In this document: one piece after another, positions 40,510-49,716 of the stretch
How positions within the stretch are numbered: position 1 is the first letter of the stretch
How the letters are laid out: every line of letters begins with the position of its first letter
Source of the DNA: Sphingomonas sp. H160509
GTDB taxonomy: Bacteria; Pseudomonadota; Alphaproteobacteria; Sphingomonadales; Sphingomonadaceae
Length of the DNA stretch: 64,000 nt
Assembly: GCF_024124765.2 (NCBI RefSeq)
Contig: NZ_JAMXSR020000002.1
Location: 953,001-1,017,000, forward strand
Direction of reading: 5' to 3'
Notes under the pieces: model-generated
What the model was told of the DNA's origin: nothing
Database searches by the model: none
Seen by the model: only the letters and a program-made list of their open reading frames with translations
Position numbers and translations under genes: made by a program

Positions 40510-42566
40510 TTAGGCTCCCAAGCCTTCCAGTAGGCCGGGGGGTAAGGACCTGTGGGAGGACCATGGGTTCGGCTGCGCCCGGCGCATAGTATAGGTACAG
40601 CGGCACGCCGGCGCGGTTGTGGGCTTGGATGAAGCGGCCCATGACCGGGTCGCCGTCGGTCCAGTCGCCGATCAGCGCCGCGACCTTGTGCTTGGCGAAG
40701 GCGTCGCGGACGCCGGTCGTGTCGATCGCCGCTTTCTCGTTGACCTTGCACGTCAGGCACCAGTCGGCCGTGAAGTACACGAATACCGGACGCTTCTCGG
40801 CGCGCAGCGAGGCGAGCTTGGCCTCGGTGAACGCTTCGTCGCCCGCGGTGGCGGTCTTGGCGGCGACCGGCGGTGCGCGTGAGATCAATACCGCGCTGCC
40901 AACGAACAAGACGAGCAACAGAACCTGCGCGACCGCGCCGAACGACTTGCCCTTGCGCTGGCGCGAGCCGCCGATCCACAGCACCGCGCCGACTGCCAGC
41001 ACCGCGACCAGCGCGAGCGTCAGCGTATCCACGCCGGTCTGGCGCCCGAGCACCCAGCCGAGTGCGATCGCGGTGAGGAACATCGGCACCGACAGGATGT
41101 GGCGGAACGTCTCCATCCACGCGCCGGGCTTTGGCAGCCAGCGCCGCCACGAGGGGATGAACCCGATCGCGAGGAACGGGAGCGACAAGCCGATGCCGAG
41201 CCCGCCGAACACGGCGAGCGCCGCGGGCCACGGCAGCACCAGTGCCGCGCCGAGCGCCGCGCCCATAAACGGCCCGGTGCACGGCGTCGCGATGAACGCA
41301 GCGAGTGCACCGGTCGCGAACGCGCCGCTCGCGCCACTCTCGCCGGCAAACCGCGGTGTCGGGACCTCGAACAGCCCGGCGAGGTTGAACGCGATCGCGG
41401 TGCTCAGCAGCAGCAGCGCGACGATCGCGCCGGGATGCTGCAACTGGAACGCCCAGCCGACCGCGGACCCGCCTGCGCGCAGCGCCAGGATCGCGCCGCC
41501 GAGGCCGAGACACACCAGGACGACGCCTGCGGTGTAAGCCAAGGCCTCGCCCCGTGCGTCCTTCTCGCTTGCGCCACCGCGGGCGAGGCTGAGTGCCTTG
41601 AGGCTAAGGATCGGGAACACGCAGGGCATGATGTTGAGGGATCAGCCCGCCGAGCACTGCGCCAGCGAATGCGATCAGCGCGGTAAGCCAGAGGCTTTCG
41701 CCGCTGGCGTTGGTCGCGTCACCGCCGGCTGCTTCGGCCACCGCGCCGGGCGTCGCCTTGACGCCGAGCCCCTGCCCGTCGCCGATCCGCAGCACGCCCT
41801 CGATCGGTCCGCCAACCTTGGCGTTCGCCGCGACCTTGGTGCTGATCGTCAAACGGTCGCCGTCGCGCGTGACCGTCTGCGCTGCGCCATTCTCGATCGC
41901 GCCGGTGGTGACGGGGAAGAAATACGCCTTGTCGATCTTCGCGCCTGCGGGGAACGGCACCGCGATGCGCATCGTGCCGTTGCTTGTCGCGTAGGTCGCG
42001 CCGGCATCGAGCGGCTTGGGAATCGCCTGACGCCAGCCGGCGAACGCGGCGGCCTGCGATGACGCGCCGTCACCGATCGTGAGGTCGAGCGAGAGCGCCT
42101 TCTCTTCGGGTACGCAGATCGTCGCCGAGCAGACGAGATAGCTTGTCTTCAGGCGGATCGGGAATCTCGTGCCTGCCGCGAGCCCCGCCGGGACCTGGAT
42201 CGTCACGAGCGGCGCATAGGGCGCCTCATAGACATAGTTCATCAGGCCCGCGATCAGCAGCGTCGTCGGCACCGGCCATTCCGGCTCACCCGCCTTCGCG
42301 CCCGTCGGCAGCGTCCAGTCGAACGTCGCCGGAAAGCCCGCATCGCCCGGGTTGCGCCAATAGCCGTGCCAGCCGGTCTCGGGCGTCGTCGCGAGCGCGA
42401 TCGTCAGTGGCGCGCCGGCCTTCGGGTGATCGCTTTCGGCGACCAGCTTCATCATCAGATGCTGGCTGGAACCGTTCAGCGACTCTGCAAGCGCGGGCGC
42501 ACTCGCCAGCCCGCAGACGGCCAGCAAGACCGTCATGAGGACGCAACGTAATCCGCGCATGGCCAT
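40510..42566 (-). CDS. thiol:disulfide interchange protein DsbD-like (two frame breaks)
   Basis: About 684 aa after repair. Signal peptide (to about APALA), a periplasmic DsbD-alpha-like domain (WHGYWRNPGDAGFP, SYLVCSATICVPEEKAL), eight-helix membrane domain starting GGLILNIMPCVFPILSLKAL with its redox Cys, and a thioredoxin-like end with ADWCLTCKVNEKAA. Transfers electrons from cytosolic thioredoxin to the periplasm. Extra G in GAGGGA (41636-41641) and in the run 40537-40542; after the latter the protein ends TPGLLEGLGA at 40510. ATG 42560 or 42581 are other starts. Confidence 0.9.
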
Positions 42567-42668
42567 CCTTGTTTCGTTCATCGCGCAAAGCCATAGCGGT
42601 GACCTTGTCGTATTGCACTTCAAAGCGACGGCCTCGCTCGATGGTGGTCGCTTGCTAAAGGACTGTTC

Positions 42669-44297
42669 GTGAAAGCACTTATCGCCGCGCTCCTGCTGAC
42701 TTCGGCCGCTTCGGTCTCCGCCCAGACGGCACCGCCTCCCGCGGCGACTCCGAAGACCCCGCCGAAACTGATCGTCGCGATTTCGGTCGACCAGTTCGCC
42801 GCCGACCTGTTCCAGCAATATCGCAACCATTATACCGGCGGCTTCACCCGACTGCTGAACGGCGCGGTGTTTCCGAGCGGGTATCAGAGCCATGCCGCGA
42901 CCGAGACGTGCCCTGGCCACTCGACGATCCTGACCGGCATGCGGCCTGCGCATACCGGCATCATCGCCAACAACTGGATCGACCAGCGCGCGGGGCGGCC
43001 CGACAAGGTCGTCTACTGCTCGGAGGACGAGCGCGTTACGGGCAGCACACACGACAGCTACACCGTGTCCGACATGCATCTGAAAGTGCCGACGCTCGGC
43101 GAGATGATGAAGGCGCGCGATCCGCGGACGCGCTCGGTATCGGTCGCAGGGAAGGATCGCGCGGCGGTGATGATGGGCGGCCACAAGGTCGACGAGCTCT
43201 GGTGGTGGGACGGCAAGACTTACGTTTCATATGCTGGTCGCGCGGTGCCGCCGGCGGTGCAGCGGACGCGCGACGCGGTCGCCGCGCTGATCGCCAAGCC
43301 GCAGGCGGCGCTGCCGCTGCCCGGCTATTGCGCGGGCGTGAACCATCCGATCGTGATCGCGGGCAAGACGTACGGCCAGGGGCGCTTCGAGCGCGAGGCT
43401 GGCGACGCGAAGGGCTTCCGCGTGTCGCCGGCTTCGGATGCGGCGGTGTTCGCGATGGCGGCGGCGCTGGTGCAGGACATGAAGCTCGGCAAAGGGCCGC
43501 AGACCGACATCATCGATATCGGCGCATCGGCGACCGATTATGTCGGGCATACCTACGGCACGCAGGGCACGGAAATGTGCATCCAGATGGCCGAGCTCGA
43601 CAAGACGCTGGGCGATTTCTTCGCGGTGATGGACGAGACCGGCGTCGATTACGAGGTCGTACTGACCGCGGATCACGGCGCGCATGACGCGACCGAGCGC
43701 CAGCAGCAGCGCGCGATGCCGATGGAGGCGCACATGGACGAGAACGTGCTCGCCAAGCAGGTCGGCACCGCGATCGCCAAGGACATGGGGCTGCCGGGTA
43801 GTGTGCTGCTCGGGACCGAAGGCGACGTGTATATCGACGACACGCTGCCGGCCAAGACGCAGGCCAAGGTGCTTGCCGAGGCGCTGCGTCGCTATCGGGC
43901 GATGCCGCAGATCGCGGGCGCCTACTCCGCCGCCGAGATCATGGCGACGCCGATGGCGAAGTCTCCGCCCGAGACGTGGACGCTGATCGAGCGCGCGCGG
44001 GCGTCGTTCTATCCGGAGCGGTCGGGGCAGATGGTGGTGCTGCTCAAGCCGCGCGTGACGACGATCGTGTCGCCGGCGGGGGGCTATGTGGAGACGCATG
44101 GGTCGCCGTGGGATTACGACCGCCGCGTGCCGATCCTGTTCTGGCGCAAGGGGATGACGGGATTCGAGCAGCCGTTGTCGGTGGAGACGGTGGATATCGT
44201 TCCGACCTTGGCGGCGACGATCGGTTTGCCTGTGAGTGGATTGGACGGGCGGTGTCTGGATCTCGATCCGGGGGCTGCGAGTACATGCCCAGGCTGA
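42669..44297 (+). CDS. alkaline phosphatase, PafA/PhoK type
   Basis: 542 aa, unbroken, signal peptide ending about SVSA. Alkaline-phosphatase superfamily with a threonine nucleophile: Thr80 in ATETCPGHSTI, Asn101 in IIANNW, Lys162 and Arg164 in VAGKDRA, the same spacing as PafA (T79/N100/K162/R164). Metal ligands in AISVDQF, DIGASATDYVGHTYG and LTADHGAHD. Close in type to the Sphingomonas phosphatase SPAP/PhoK. Releases phosphate from many monoesters in the periplasm. Start GTG 42669. Confidence 0.92.
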   Translation: MKALIAALLLTSAASVSAQTAPPPAATPKTPPKLIVAISVDQFAADLFQQYRNHYTGGFTRLLNGAVFPSGYQSHAATETCPGHSTILTGMRPAHTGIIANNWIDQRAGRPDKVVYCSEDERVTGSTHDSYTVSDMHLKVPTLGEMMKARDPRTRSVSVAGKDRAAVMMGGHKVDELWWWDGKTYVSYAGRAVPPAVQRTRDAVAALIAKPQAALPLPGYCAGVNHPIVIAGKTYGQGRFEREAGDAKGFRVSPASDAAVFAMAAALVQDMKLGKGPQTDIIDIGASATDYVGHTYGTQGTEMCIQMAELDKTLGDFFAVMDETGVDYEVVLTADHGAHDATERQQQRAMPMEAHMDENVLAKQVGTAIAKDMGLPGSVLLGTEGDVYIDDTLPAKTQAKVLAEALRRYRAMPQIAGAYSAAEIMATPMAKSPPETWTLIERARASFYPERSGQMVVLLKPRVTTIVSPAGGYVETHGSPWDYDRRVPILFWRKGMTGFEQPLSVETVDIVPTLAATIGLPVSGLDGRCLDLDPGAASTCPG

Positions 44298-44322
44298 GCG
44301 CCGCGTCTCCCCGAGAAGGTTT

Positions 44323-44346
44323 GTTCTCCCGCGAAGGCGGGAGAAC
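44323..44346. terminator. single perfect hairpin, CCCGCGAAGGCGGG family half-element
   Basis: GTTCTCCCGC GAAG GCGGGAGAAC is a perfect 10-bp stem with a 4-nt loop, 25 nt after the phosphatase stop. It is one unit of the family that elsewhere occurs as two. No U-tract, so termination is only suggested. Confidence 0.7.
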
Positions 44347-44384
44347 ATACTAGACGAGTATGGCGCCCCCTCGCCCGTTACTCT

Positions 44385-44411
44385 GGATCCTGACTTTCGT
44401 CAGGATGACGG
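44385..44411. repeat. half-element of the ATCCTGACGAAAGTCAGGAT family
   Basis: GGATCCTGACTTTCGTCAGGATGACGG forms a single hairpin (ATCCTGAC TTTC GTCAGGAT). It matches one arm of the 8029-8111 repeat. It lies at the 3' side of the beta-helix gene. Confidence 0.75.
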
Positions 44412-44437
44412 AGACGGGGTGGCGAGGGTACGAACGC

Positions 44438-45360
44438 TCACCGCGTCTCGAACGGCCGCAACCCGGTGCCCAGCCGGTTCGCGCCGAGTGCGAGCTTGTC
44501 GTGGCTGTAGTCCGCCAAGAACGCCGGGCTGCTGCTGTCCCCAGGTGACAGCCGCGCGTCGTTCCCCTCGACCCGCAACCCTGTCGATCGGTACGTCTGC
44601 GCCTCTGCCGCAACCACAATTAGACCGGTGTGGTTCTCCTTGTTGCGCCCCTGCACGAAGGTGTTGCGCGCGATCAGCCCGGTCGCCCCTTCGGGGGAGG
44701 TCGATCATGTAGTTGGTCTTCTTCCCAGCGGTATCGTCGAAGCTGTTGTCGGTGATCGACACATTAGGCACGCGGAGCTTGACGTAATGCCCGCCCGTCC
44801 CGCGCTCGAACCGCGAGTTGGTGATCGTCACGCTGCCCTTGTTGGCGAGGTAGATCGCGTGCGAACAGCCGGGCGATTCGTCGCACTGGCCGAGCCCGGC
44901 GAAGGTGGAATGGTCGATCAGGATCTTCTGACCGGTCGGTTCGCCGCCGAGGATACCCCTCCTGGCTGTCGAGGAACATCGCGTTGGTGACGGTCAGGTC
45001 GCCCATCTCGGTGCGGATGCCGGCGCCGTTGCCGTCCGACACGCGGTAACCGCGGAAGACGAGGCCGTCGACGACCGAACCCTGCCCGCGCAGGACCAGC
45101 GCCGCCTTGTCCTCGCAGGCGACCTTCTCGAAGATCGCGGTGCCGGGCTTGACCGCCTTGAAGGTGATGTGGCCGCCGGCCTGGACTGCGCATTGCCGGT
45201 AGGTGCCGGGCGCGATCAGGATCGTCGCGGTGCCCAGCCGGATCGACGAGACCGCCTCCTGCAACGTCGCGAACCCCTGCCCGTTGATCGTGAACGGCGC
45301 GGAGTTCTGCGCAAACGCGGGAGCGGCGAACAGCGCGAGTGCCAGCAACGATCGTTTCAT
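44438..45360 (-). CDS. exported right-handed beta-helix protein (two frame breaks)
   Basis: About 306 aa after repair, with signal peptide MKRSLLALALFAAPAFA. Repeating short strands of the pectate-lyase-like type: HITFKAVKPGTAIFEKVACE, KAALVLRGQGSVVDGLVFRG, AGIRTEMGDLTVTNAMFLDS, KGSVTITNSRFERGTGGHYV, VSITDNSFDDTAGK. Extra C at 44956-44959 (breaks SQEGILGGEPTGQ) and extra G at 44693-44697 (breaks IDLPEGATGLIARNTF). Could be a polysaccharide-acting or binding protein; no catalytic motif recognised. Confidence 0.8.
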
Positions 45361-45608
45361 CCGAAATCCTCTTCGTTCCGCGGCGGTTGCCCACCGACGA
45401 TATGGGCTGCGTGATCGCACGGAACGTCGCGCTTCGACCAGTCCGTTCGCCCCGCTTTGGCGACGCCTGTCCCGTTATGAAGCATTGGAAAGAATGAACC
45501 GGCCTGGGCCGATCCCGGCGGCCGCATATTGTCGTGACCGCGTCGAACGCATAATACCGCTACCGTAACAAGGCCGGCGGGGGGAACCGTCCGGCGCGGG
45601 GGATCCAC

Positions 45609-46817
45609 ATGCACGCCATGACGCCGACGGAGGTCTTCCTCCTCGCGATACTCATCATCTTTACCGTGCCGTATCTGGTGTGGCGGCTCGGGCGGACCGA
45701 TTACTGGGCGCCGCTGGTGGTGGTGCAGATCTTCGGCGGCATCCTGCTCGGGCCGGGCGTGCTCGGCGCGGCGTATCCCGATTATTACGCGACGGTCTTC
45801 ACGCCCGCGACCTTGGGCTCGCTCAACGGCATCGCGTGGTGGGCGGTGATGATGTTCGTGTGGGTCGCCGGGATCGAACTCGATCTCGGCGAGGCCTGGA
45901 AACGCCGCGGCGAGACCGGCGTGACGGCGGGGTTAGCGCTCGCAGTGCCGCTGATTACCGGCAGCATCGCCGCGGTGCTGATGTTGCGTTATCCCGGTTG
46001 GCGGGGGCCGGACGGCGCGACGTGGCAGGTGGTGCTTGGCATCGGCATGGCCTGTGCCGTGACCGCGCTACCGATCCTGGTGCTGTTCCTCGAGAAGCTC
46101 GACGTGCTCCGCCAGCCGATCGGCCAGCGGATCCTGCGTTATGCGAGCCTCGACGACATCGCGATCTGGGGCGTGCTGGCGATGATCCTGCTCGATTGGG
46201 AGCGTGTCGGTCGTCAGGGCGGCTTCCTGGTCGGGTTCGCGATTGCCACGTTGCTCGTGCGCAAGTTGATGGCGCGGATCGAGGAGCACGATCGCTGGTA
46301 TGTCAGCCTGATCTGGCTGGCCGGCTGCGGGTTCGCGGCGGATTGGGCGGGGCTGCACTTCATGGTCGGCGCGTTCCTGTCGGGCGCGGTGCTCGATTCG
46401 AAGTGGTTCACGACCGCGAAGATGGACCAGTTCCGCCACTTCGTGCTGCTCGCGGTGATGCCGGTGTTCTTCCTGTCTACGGGGCTGAAGACGCAATGGG
46501 CGGTCGGCGGTTACGCGGTGTTCGGTGCGGCGGCGCTGCTGCTGGTCGCGTCGGTCGGCGGCAAGCTGGCCGGGGTTCACGCCGCCGGGCGGATCCTGAA
46601 ATGGCGGCCGGGCGAGGCTTCGGCGATCGGCTGGCTGCTCCAGACCAAGGCGTTGATCATGATCATCTTCGTCAACATCCTGCTGGATAAGAAGATCATT
46701 ACGAATGAGACGTTCACGGCGCTGCTGCTGATGGCGCTGGCGAGCACGATGCTGACGGTGCCGGTGGTTGCGCCGAAGTTGAAGAAGCTGGTGGGGTTGG
46801 TGGGGAAGAGCGGGTGA
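45609..46817 (+). CDS. cation:proton antiporter, CPA2/KefB-like
   Basis: 402 aa, unbroken, about 11-12 membrane helices and no C-terminal nucleotide (TrkA-N) domain. Visible motifs: IFGGILLGPGVLG, WAVMMFVWVAGIELDLGEAWK, MACAVTALPILVLFLEKL, SLDDIAIWGVLAM (likely ion-binding Asp pair), FMVGAFLSGAVLD, VFFLSTGLKTQW. Exchanges Na+ or K+ for protons; ion preference cannot be told. Purine-rich GGGGGA lies before the ATG. Divergent from the beta-helix gene across a 248-bp spacer with no other recognised feature. Confidence 0.88.
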   Translation: MHAMTPTEVFLLAILIIFTVPYLVWRLGRTDYWAPLVVVQIFGGILLGPGVLGAAYPDYYATVFTPATLGSLNGIAWWAVMMFVWVAGIELDLGEAWKRRGETGVTAGLALAVPLITGSIAAVLMLRYPGWRGPDGATWQVVLGIGMACAVTALPILVLFLEKLDVLRQPIGQRILRYASLDDIAIWGVLAMILLDWERVGRQGGFLVGFAIATLLVRKLMARIEEHDRWYVSLIWLAGCGFAADWAGLHFMVGAFLSGAVLDSKWFTTAKMDQFRHFVLLAVMPVFFLSTGLKTQWAVGGYAVFGAAALLLVASVGGKLAGVHAAGRILKWRPGEASAIGWLLQTKALIMIIFVNILLDKKIITNETFTALLLMALASTMLTVPVVAPKLKKLVGLVGKSG

Positions 46818-46825
46818 CGTTTTCT

Positions 46826-46937
46826 TCCCCCCTCCCTGGAAGGGAGGGGTTGGGGGTGGGTCGGCCTGCTCGTGCCGCCGACTTTGCCCGATGCGGAAGC
46901 CTACCCACCCCCCGCCCCCCTTTCAGGGAGGGGGAAG
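46826..46937. repeat. inverted repeat, CCTCCCTGAAAGGGAGGGG family
   Basis: Left unit TCCCCCCTCCCTGGAAGGGA plus GGGGTTGGGGGTGGGTCGG; right unit CCCACCCCCCGCCCCCCTTT plus CAGGGAGGGGGA. Sits between the convergent antiporter and pspF genes, 6 nt from pspF's stop. Confidence 0.85.
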
Positions 46938-46942
46938 TAGGC

Positions 46943-47980
46943 TTAGCCGCCCGCGTTAAGCAGGTCGTGGCGTTTCAGGGCGTGGCGGAGTTGATCGTAG
47001 CTTAGGCCTAGCGCTTCGGCGGTGGCGCGCTGGTTGAAGCGGTGTTCCGACAACGCGCGCGAGAGCAGGTCGCGCTCGAAGCGGGAGACGCGGGATTTGA
47101 AGTCCGAGGGGCCTTCCTCGCACGCGACGACCGGGTCCTCGCCTTCGTCCGGTTCGGCAGCGCGCGGCGCCACAACCACAGGCTTCGGCGCAGTCGACCC
47201 GCCGGGGCGGTGTGGCGACTGGAACGGGTCGATCTCGATCGCGTCGATCGGTCCCGCCTGCTCCCAGCGATACACCGCGCGCTCGACGACGTTGCGGAGT
47301 TCGCGGACGTTGCCGGGCCAGCGGTAGGCGATCAGCGCATCCATCGCCGCCGGGCCGAACCCCTCCCAGCGTTCGCGCCCCAGCTCGGACGCCATGCGTC
47401 GGCCGAAATGTTCCGCAAGTACCACCACGTCGCCGGTCCGCGCGCGCAGAGGCGGCAACGTCACCACCTCGAATGACAACCGGTCGAGCAGATCTGCGCG
47501 GAATTCGTGGCGGTCCACCTTGTCGGGGAGATGCTCGTTGGTCGCAGCGACGATCCGCACGTCGACGCGCATCGGCCGAGACGAGCCGATCCGCGTGATC
47601 TCGCCATATTCGACCGCGCGCAACAGCCGGTCCTGCGCCGCCATCGACAGCGTACCGAGTTCGTCGAGGAACAGCGTGCCGCCATCGGCCTCCTCGAACC
47701 GCCCTACCCGCGCCTTGGTCGCGCCGGTGAACGCGCCCGCTTCATGCCCGAACAATTCCGCCTCGATCAGCGTCTCGGGCAACGCCGCGCAGTTCATGAT
47801 CACCAGCGGCTGATCCCACCGCGGCGACAGGCGGTGAAGGCGTTCGGCGACCAGTTCCTTGCCCGTGCCGCGCTCGCCGATCACCAGCACGGGCCGGTCC
47901 AAGGCGGCCGCCCGCGACGCGCGTTCGAGCGCGGCCATGAACGTGCCGGATTCGCCGATGACCTGGGTTGTTCGTTCCAT
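46943..47980 (-). CDS. pspF: sigma-54-dependent activator PspF
   Basis: 345 aa, no receiver or GAF domain, exactly as in PspF. Walker A VIGERGTGKELVAE; the sigma-54-contact loop GAFTGATKARVGRFEEA; Walker B GGTLFLDELG; sensor NEHLPDKV; C-terminal Fis-type HTH FNQRATAEALGLSYDQLRHA. Start at ATG 47980 (MERTTQVIGESGTF). Divergent from the psp operon; PspA is expected to inhibit it. Confidence 0.92.
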   Translation of the reverse strand: MERTTQVIGESGTFMAALERASRAAALDRPVLVIGERGTGKELVAERLHRLSPRWDQPLVIMNCAALPETLIEAELFGHEAGAFTGATKARVGRFEEADGGTLFLDELGTLSMAAQDRLLRAVEYGEITRIGSSRPMRVDVRIVAATNEHLPDKVDRHEFRADLLDRLSFEVVTLPPLRARTGDVVVLAEHFGRRMASELGRERWEGFGPAAMDALIAYRWPGNVRELRNVVERAVYRWEQAGPIDAIEIDPFQSPHRPGGSTAPKPVVVAPRAAEPDEGEDPVVACEEGPSDFKSRVSRFERDLLSRALSEHRFNQRATAEALGLSYDQLRHALKRHDLLNAGG

Positions 47981-48081
47981 GGCGAAGATGTGGCGCGGAT
48001 TCCCAACTCTTGGCAAGCTTCCGCCACAGCCCAAACACCTGAAATCACGCAAACCCCCTGCAATTCCGCCATTTTCGAAAC

Positions 48082-48097
48082 TGGCACGACAGATGCA
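48082..48097 (+). promoter_or_regulatory. sigma-54 (-24/-12) promoter of the psp operon
   Basis: TGGCACGACAGATGCA matches the consensus TGGCACG-N4-TTGCA with one mismatch (A for T) and correct GG-GC spacing. Predicted start about 48109, leaving a 45-nt leader before the first small ORF. It lies between divergently oriented pspF and the psp genes, where PspF would act from upstream sites in 47981-48075. Confidence 0.87.
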
Positions 48098-48153
48098 GTG
48101 CTTCAGGCAACCCGCCGAATAGCGGAACCGACCATCCTCAAAGGGGACCCACC

Positions 48154-48297
48154 ATGTTCAACACCAATATCGCCCGCACCGTCGTCGCCGCCCTCTGCAC
48201 CATCGTCGCCAGCGCAACCTGCGTCATCGGCGCGGTAGGACCTGCGACAGCAACCAACATGACGCCTATCGCGGCAACCACCGCAATCGTGGCATAA
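48154..48297 (+). CDS. 47-aa small protein leading the psp operon
   Basis: Short ORF between the sigma-54 promoter and pspA. The ATG has a good ribosome site (AAGGGGA, 6 nt spacer). It begins MFNTNIARTVVAALCTIVAS; residues 7-34 are hydrophobic with A/G/S-rich character and a possible AxA cleavage site near AVGPATA, and the tail is MTPIAATTAIVA. Either a small inner-membrane or an exported peptide. No family recognised; it would be missed by length-limited gene callers. A 52-nt gap separates it from pspA. Confidence 0.65.
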   Translation: MFNTNIARTVVAALCTIVASATCVIGAVGPATATNMTPIAATTAIVA

Positions 48298-48349
48298 GAC
48301 TCCCGACGCTCGCCGAGAGCATCGGGCCGACCCCTGGAGTAGGATTTAC

Positions 48350-49015
48350 ATGGGCATCTTTTCCCGCACCCGCGACATCGTCGCCGCCAACTTCGCCGAT
48401 CTCATCGAGAAGGCCGAAGACCCGTCGAAGATGATCCGCATGATCATCCTCGAGATGGAGGAAACGCTGGTCGAGGTTCGCGCCTCCGCCGCGCGCACCA
48501 TCGCCGACCAGAAGGAGATGCGCCGCCATATCTCGAAGCTGGAGCAGCTTCAGGACAACTGGACCGAGAAGGCCGAACTGGCGCTGAGCAAGGACCGCGA
48601 GGACCTCGCCAAGGCTGCGCTGGTCGAGCGCCAGAAGGCGTTCGACATGGCCGAGCAGCTGAAGGCCGAAGTCGGCGTGCTCGACGACGCACTTCGGGCT
48701 TCCGAAGAGGACATCGCCAAGCTCCAAACCAAGCTCCGCGAGGCACGCACCAAGCAGAACGCGGTGCAGACCCGGCTTGAGAGCGCGAACAATCGCACCC
48801 GGCTGCGCGAGATGTACAACGGGCCGAAGACGCACGAAGCGTTCAGCCGCTTCGACATCCTCGACCGCCGCGTCGACGAGGCCGAGGGCCGCGCGGACGC
48901 GATGGGGCTCGGGGTCGTCAAGACGCTCGAAGAGGAAATCGCCGAGCTGCGCAGCGACGACAAGGTCAACGCCCAGCTCGCCGCGCTCAAGGCGCGCATG
49001 AAGAAGGACGACTGA
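48350..49015 (+). CDS. pspA: phage shock protein A
   Basis: Peripheral membrane ESCRT-III-like protein that stabilises damaged inner membrane and inhibits PspF. 221 aa, starts MGIFSRTRDIVAANFADLIEKAEDP (amphipathic helix) followed by long coiled coils (MIIEMEETL-type MIILEMEETLVEVR, later KLQTKLREARTKQNAVQTRL). Family length and opening motif match well. Follows the small ORF by 52 nt. Confidence 0.95.
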   Translation: MGIFSRTRDIVAANFADLIEKAEDPSKMIRMIILEMEETLVEVRASAARTIADQKEMRRHISKLEQLQDNWTEKAELALSKDREDLAKAALVERQKAFDMAEQLKAEVGVLDDALRASEEDIAKLQTKLREARTKQNAVQTRLESANNRTRLREMYNGPKTHEAFSRFDILDRRVDEAEGRADAMGLGVVKTLEEEIAELRSDDKVNAQLAALKARMKKDD

Positions 49016-49016
49016 G

Positions 49017-49304
49017 ATGGATGACCTGACCCCCGTTCTCGTCTGCGCGGTCCTCTTCATCGGGCTGCCGTGGGTGATCCTGCACTACATCACCAAGTGG
49101 AAGCAGGCGCCGCGGATTACCGAGGAAGACGAAAAGCTGCTCGACGAGATGCAGGCCTTGGCCCGCCGCCTCGAAGACCGCGTGATGACCGTCGAACGGA
49201 TCATCGCCGCCGACAATCCCGACTGGAAGCCGGGTCTCGGTACCACGCAATCGCCGTATCTGTCGGACCTTCAGTCCGACCGCACTTCTGATCGGAGGAA
49301 CTGA
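49017..49304 (+). CDS. pspB: phage shock protein B
   Basis: 95 aa. Membrane helix at residues 6-26 (PVLVCAVLFIGLPWVILHYI), then WKQAPRITEEDEKLLDEMQALARRLEDRVMTVERIIAADNPDW, matching PspB's coiled coil. It signals together with PspC to release PspF from PspA. Longer than E. coli PspB (74 aa) through a Ser/Asp/Arg-rich tail. 1-nt gap to pspA. Confidence 0.92.
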   Translation: MDDLTPVLVCAVLFIGLPWVILHYITKWKQAPRITEEDEKLLDEMQALARRLEDRVMTVERIIAADNPDWKPGLGTTQSPYLSDLQSDRTSDRRN

Positions 49305-49305
49305 A

Positions 49306-49689
49306 ATGTCCGGCAGCCGCACACAGTTTTACCTCGATAAGCAGAACGCCAAGTGGAAGGGCGTCTGCGCCGGGATCGCCGACTATACCGGCGTCGATGC
49401 GCTCTTCGTCCGTGTCGGCATGGTCGTCCTGACACTTGCGGGGGGCTTTCCCTGGACGCTGCTGGCCTATTGGATGGTCGCCTGGATGGGGCATGCCAAG
49501 CCGATCGGCCTGTACGAGACGCCCGACGACGCGAAGTTCTGGCAGGGCGTCCGGTCGAACCCGAAGCGCTCGACCGCCGAGGTCCGCAGCAAGTTCCGCG
49601 ACATCGACCGCCGCCTCGCCGACATCGAGACGCACTATACCAGCCGCTCAAGCAACAGCCTCGCGGCAGAGATCGACAGCCTGCGCTGA
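49306..49689 (+). CDS. pspC: phage shock protein C
   Basis: 127 aa. PspC domain: KWKGVCAGIADYTGVDALFV, followed by the hydrophobic RVGMVVLTLAGGFPWTLLAY. The C-terminal part (AEVRSKFRDIDRRLADIETHYTS) is a coiled coil that could meet those of PspB and the downstream paralogues. SD GGAGG precedes the ATG. Confidence 0.92.
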   Translation: MSGSRTQFYLDKQNAKWKGVCAGIADYTGVDALFVRVGMVVLTLAGGFPWTLLAYWMVAWMGHAKPIGLYETPDDAKFWQGVRSNPKRSTAEVRSKFRDIDRRLADIETHYTSRSSNSLAAEIDSLR

Positions 49690-49716
49690 GACGCGGCGTC
49701 AACAGGGAGACAGACG

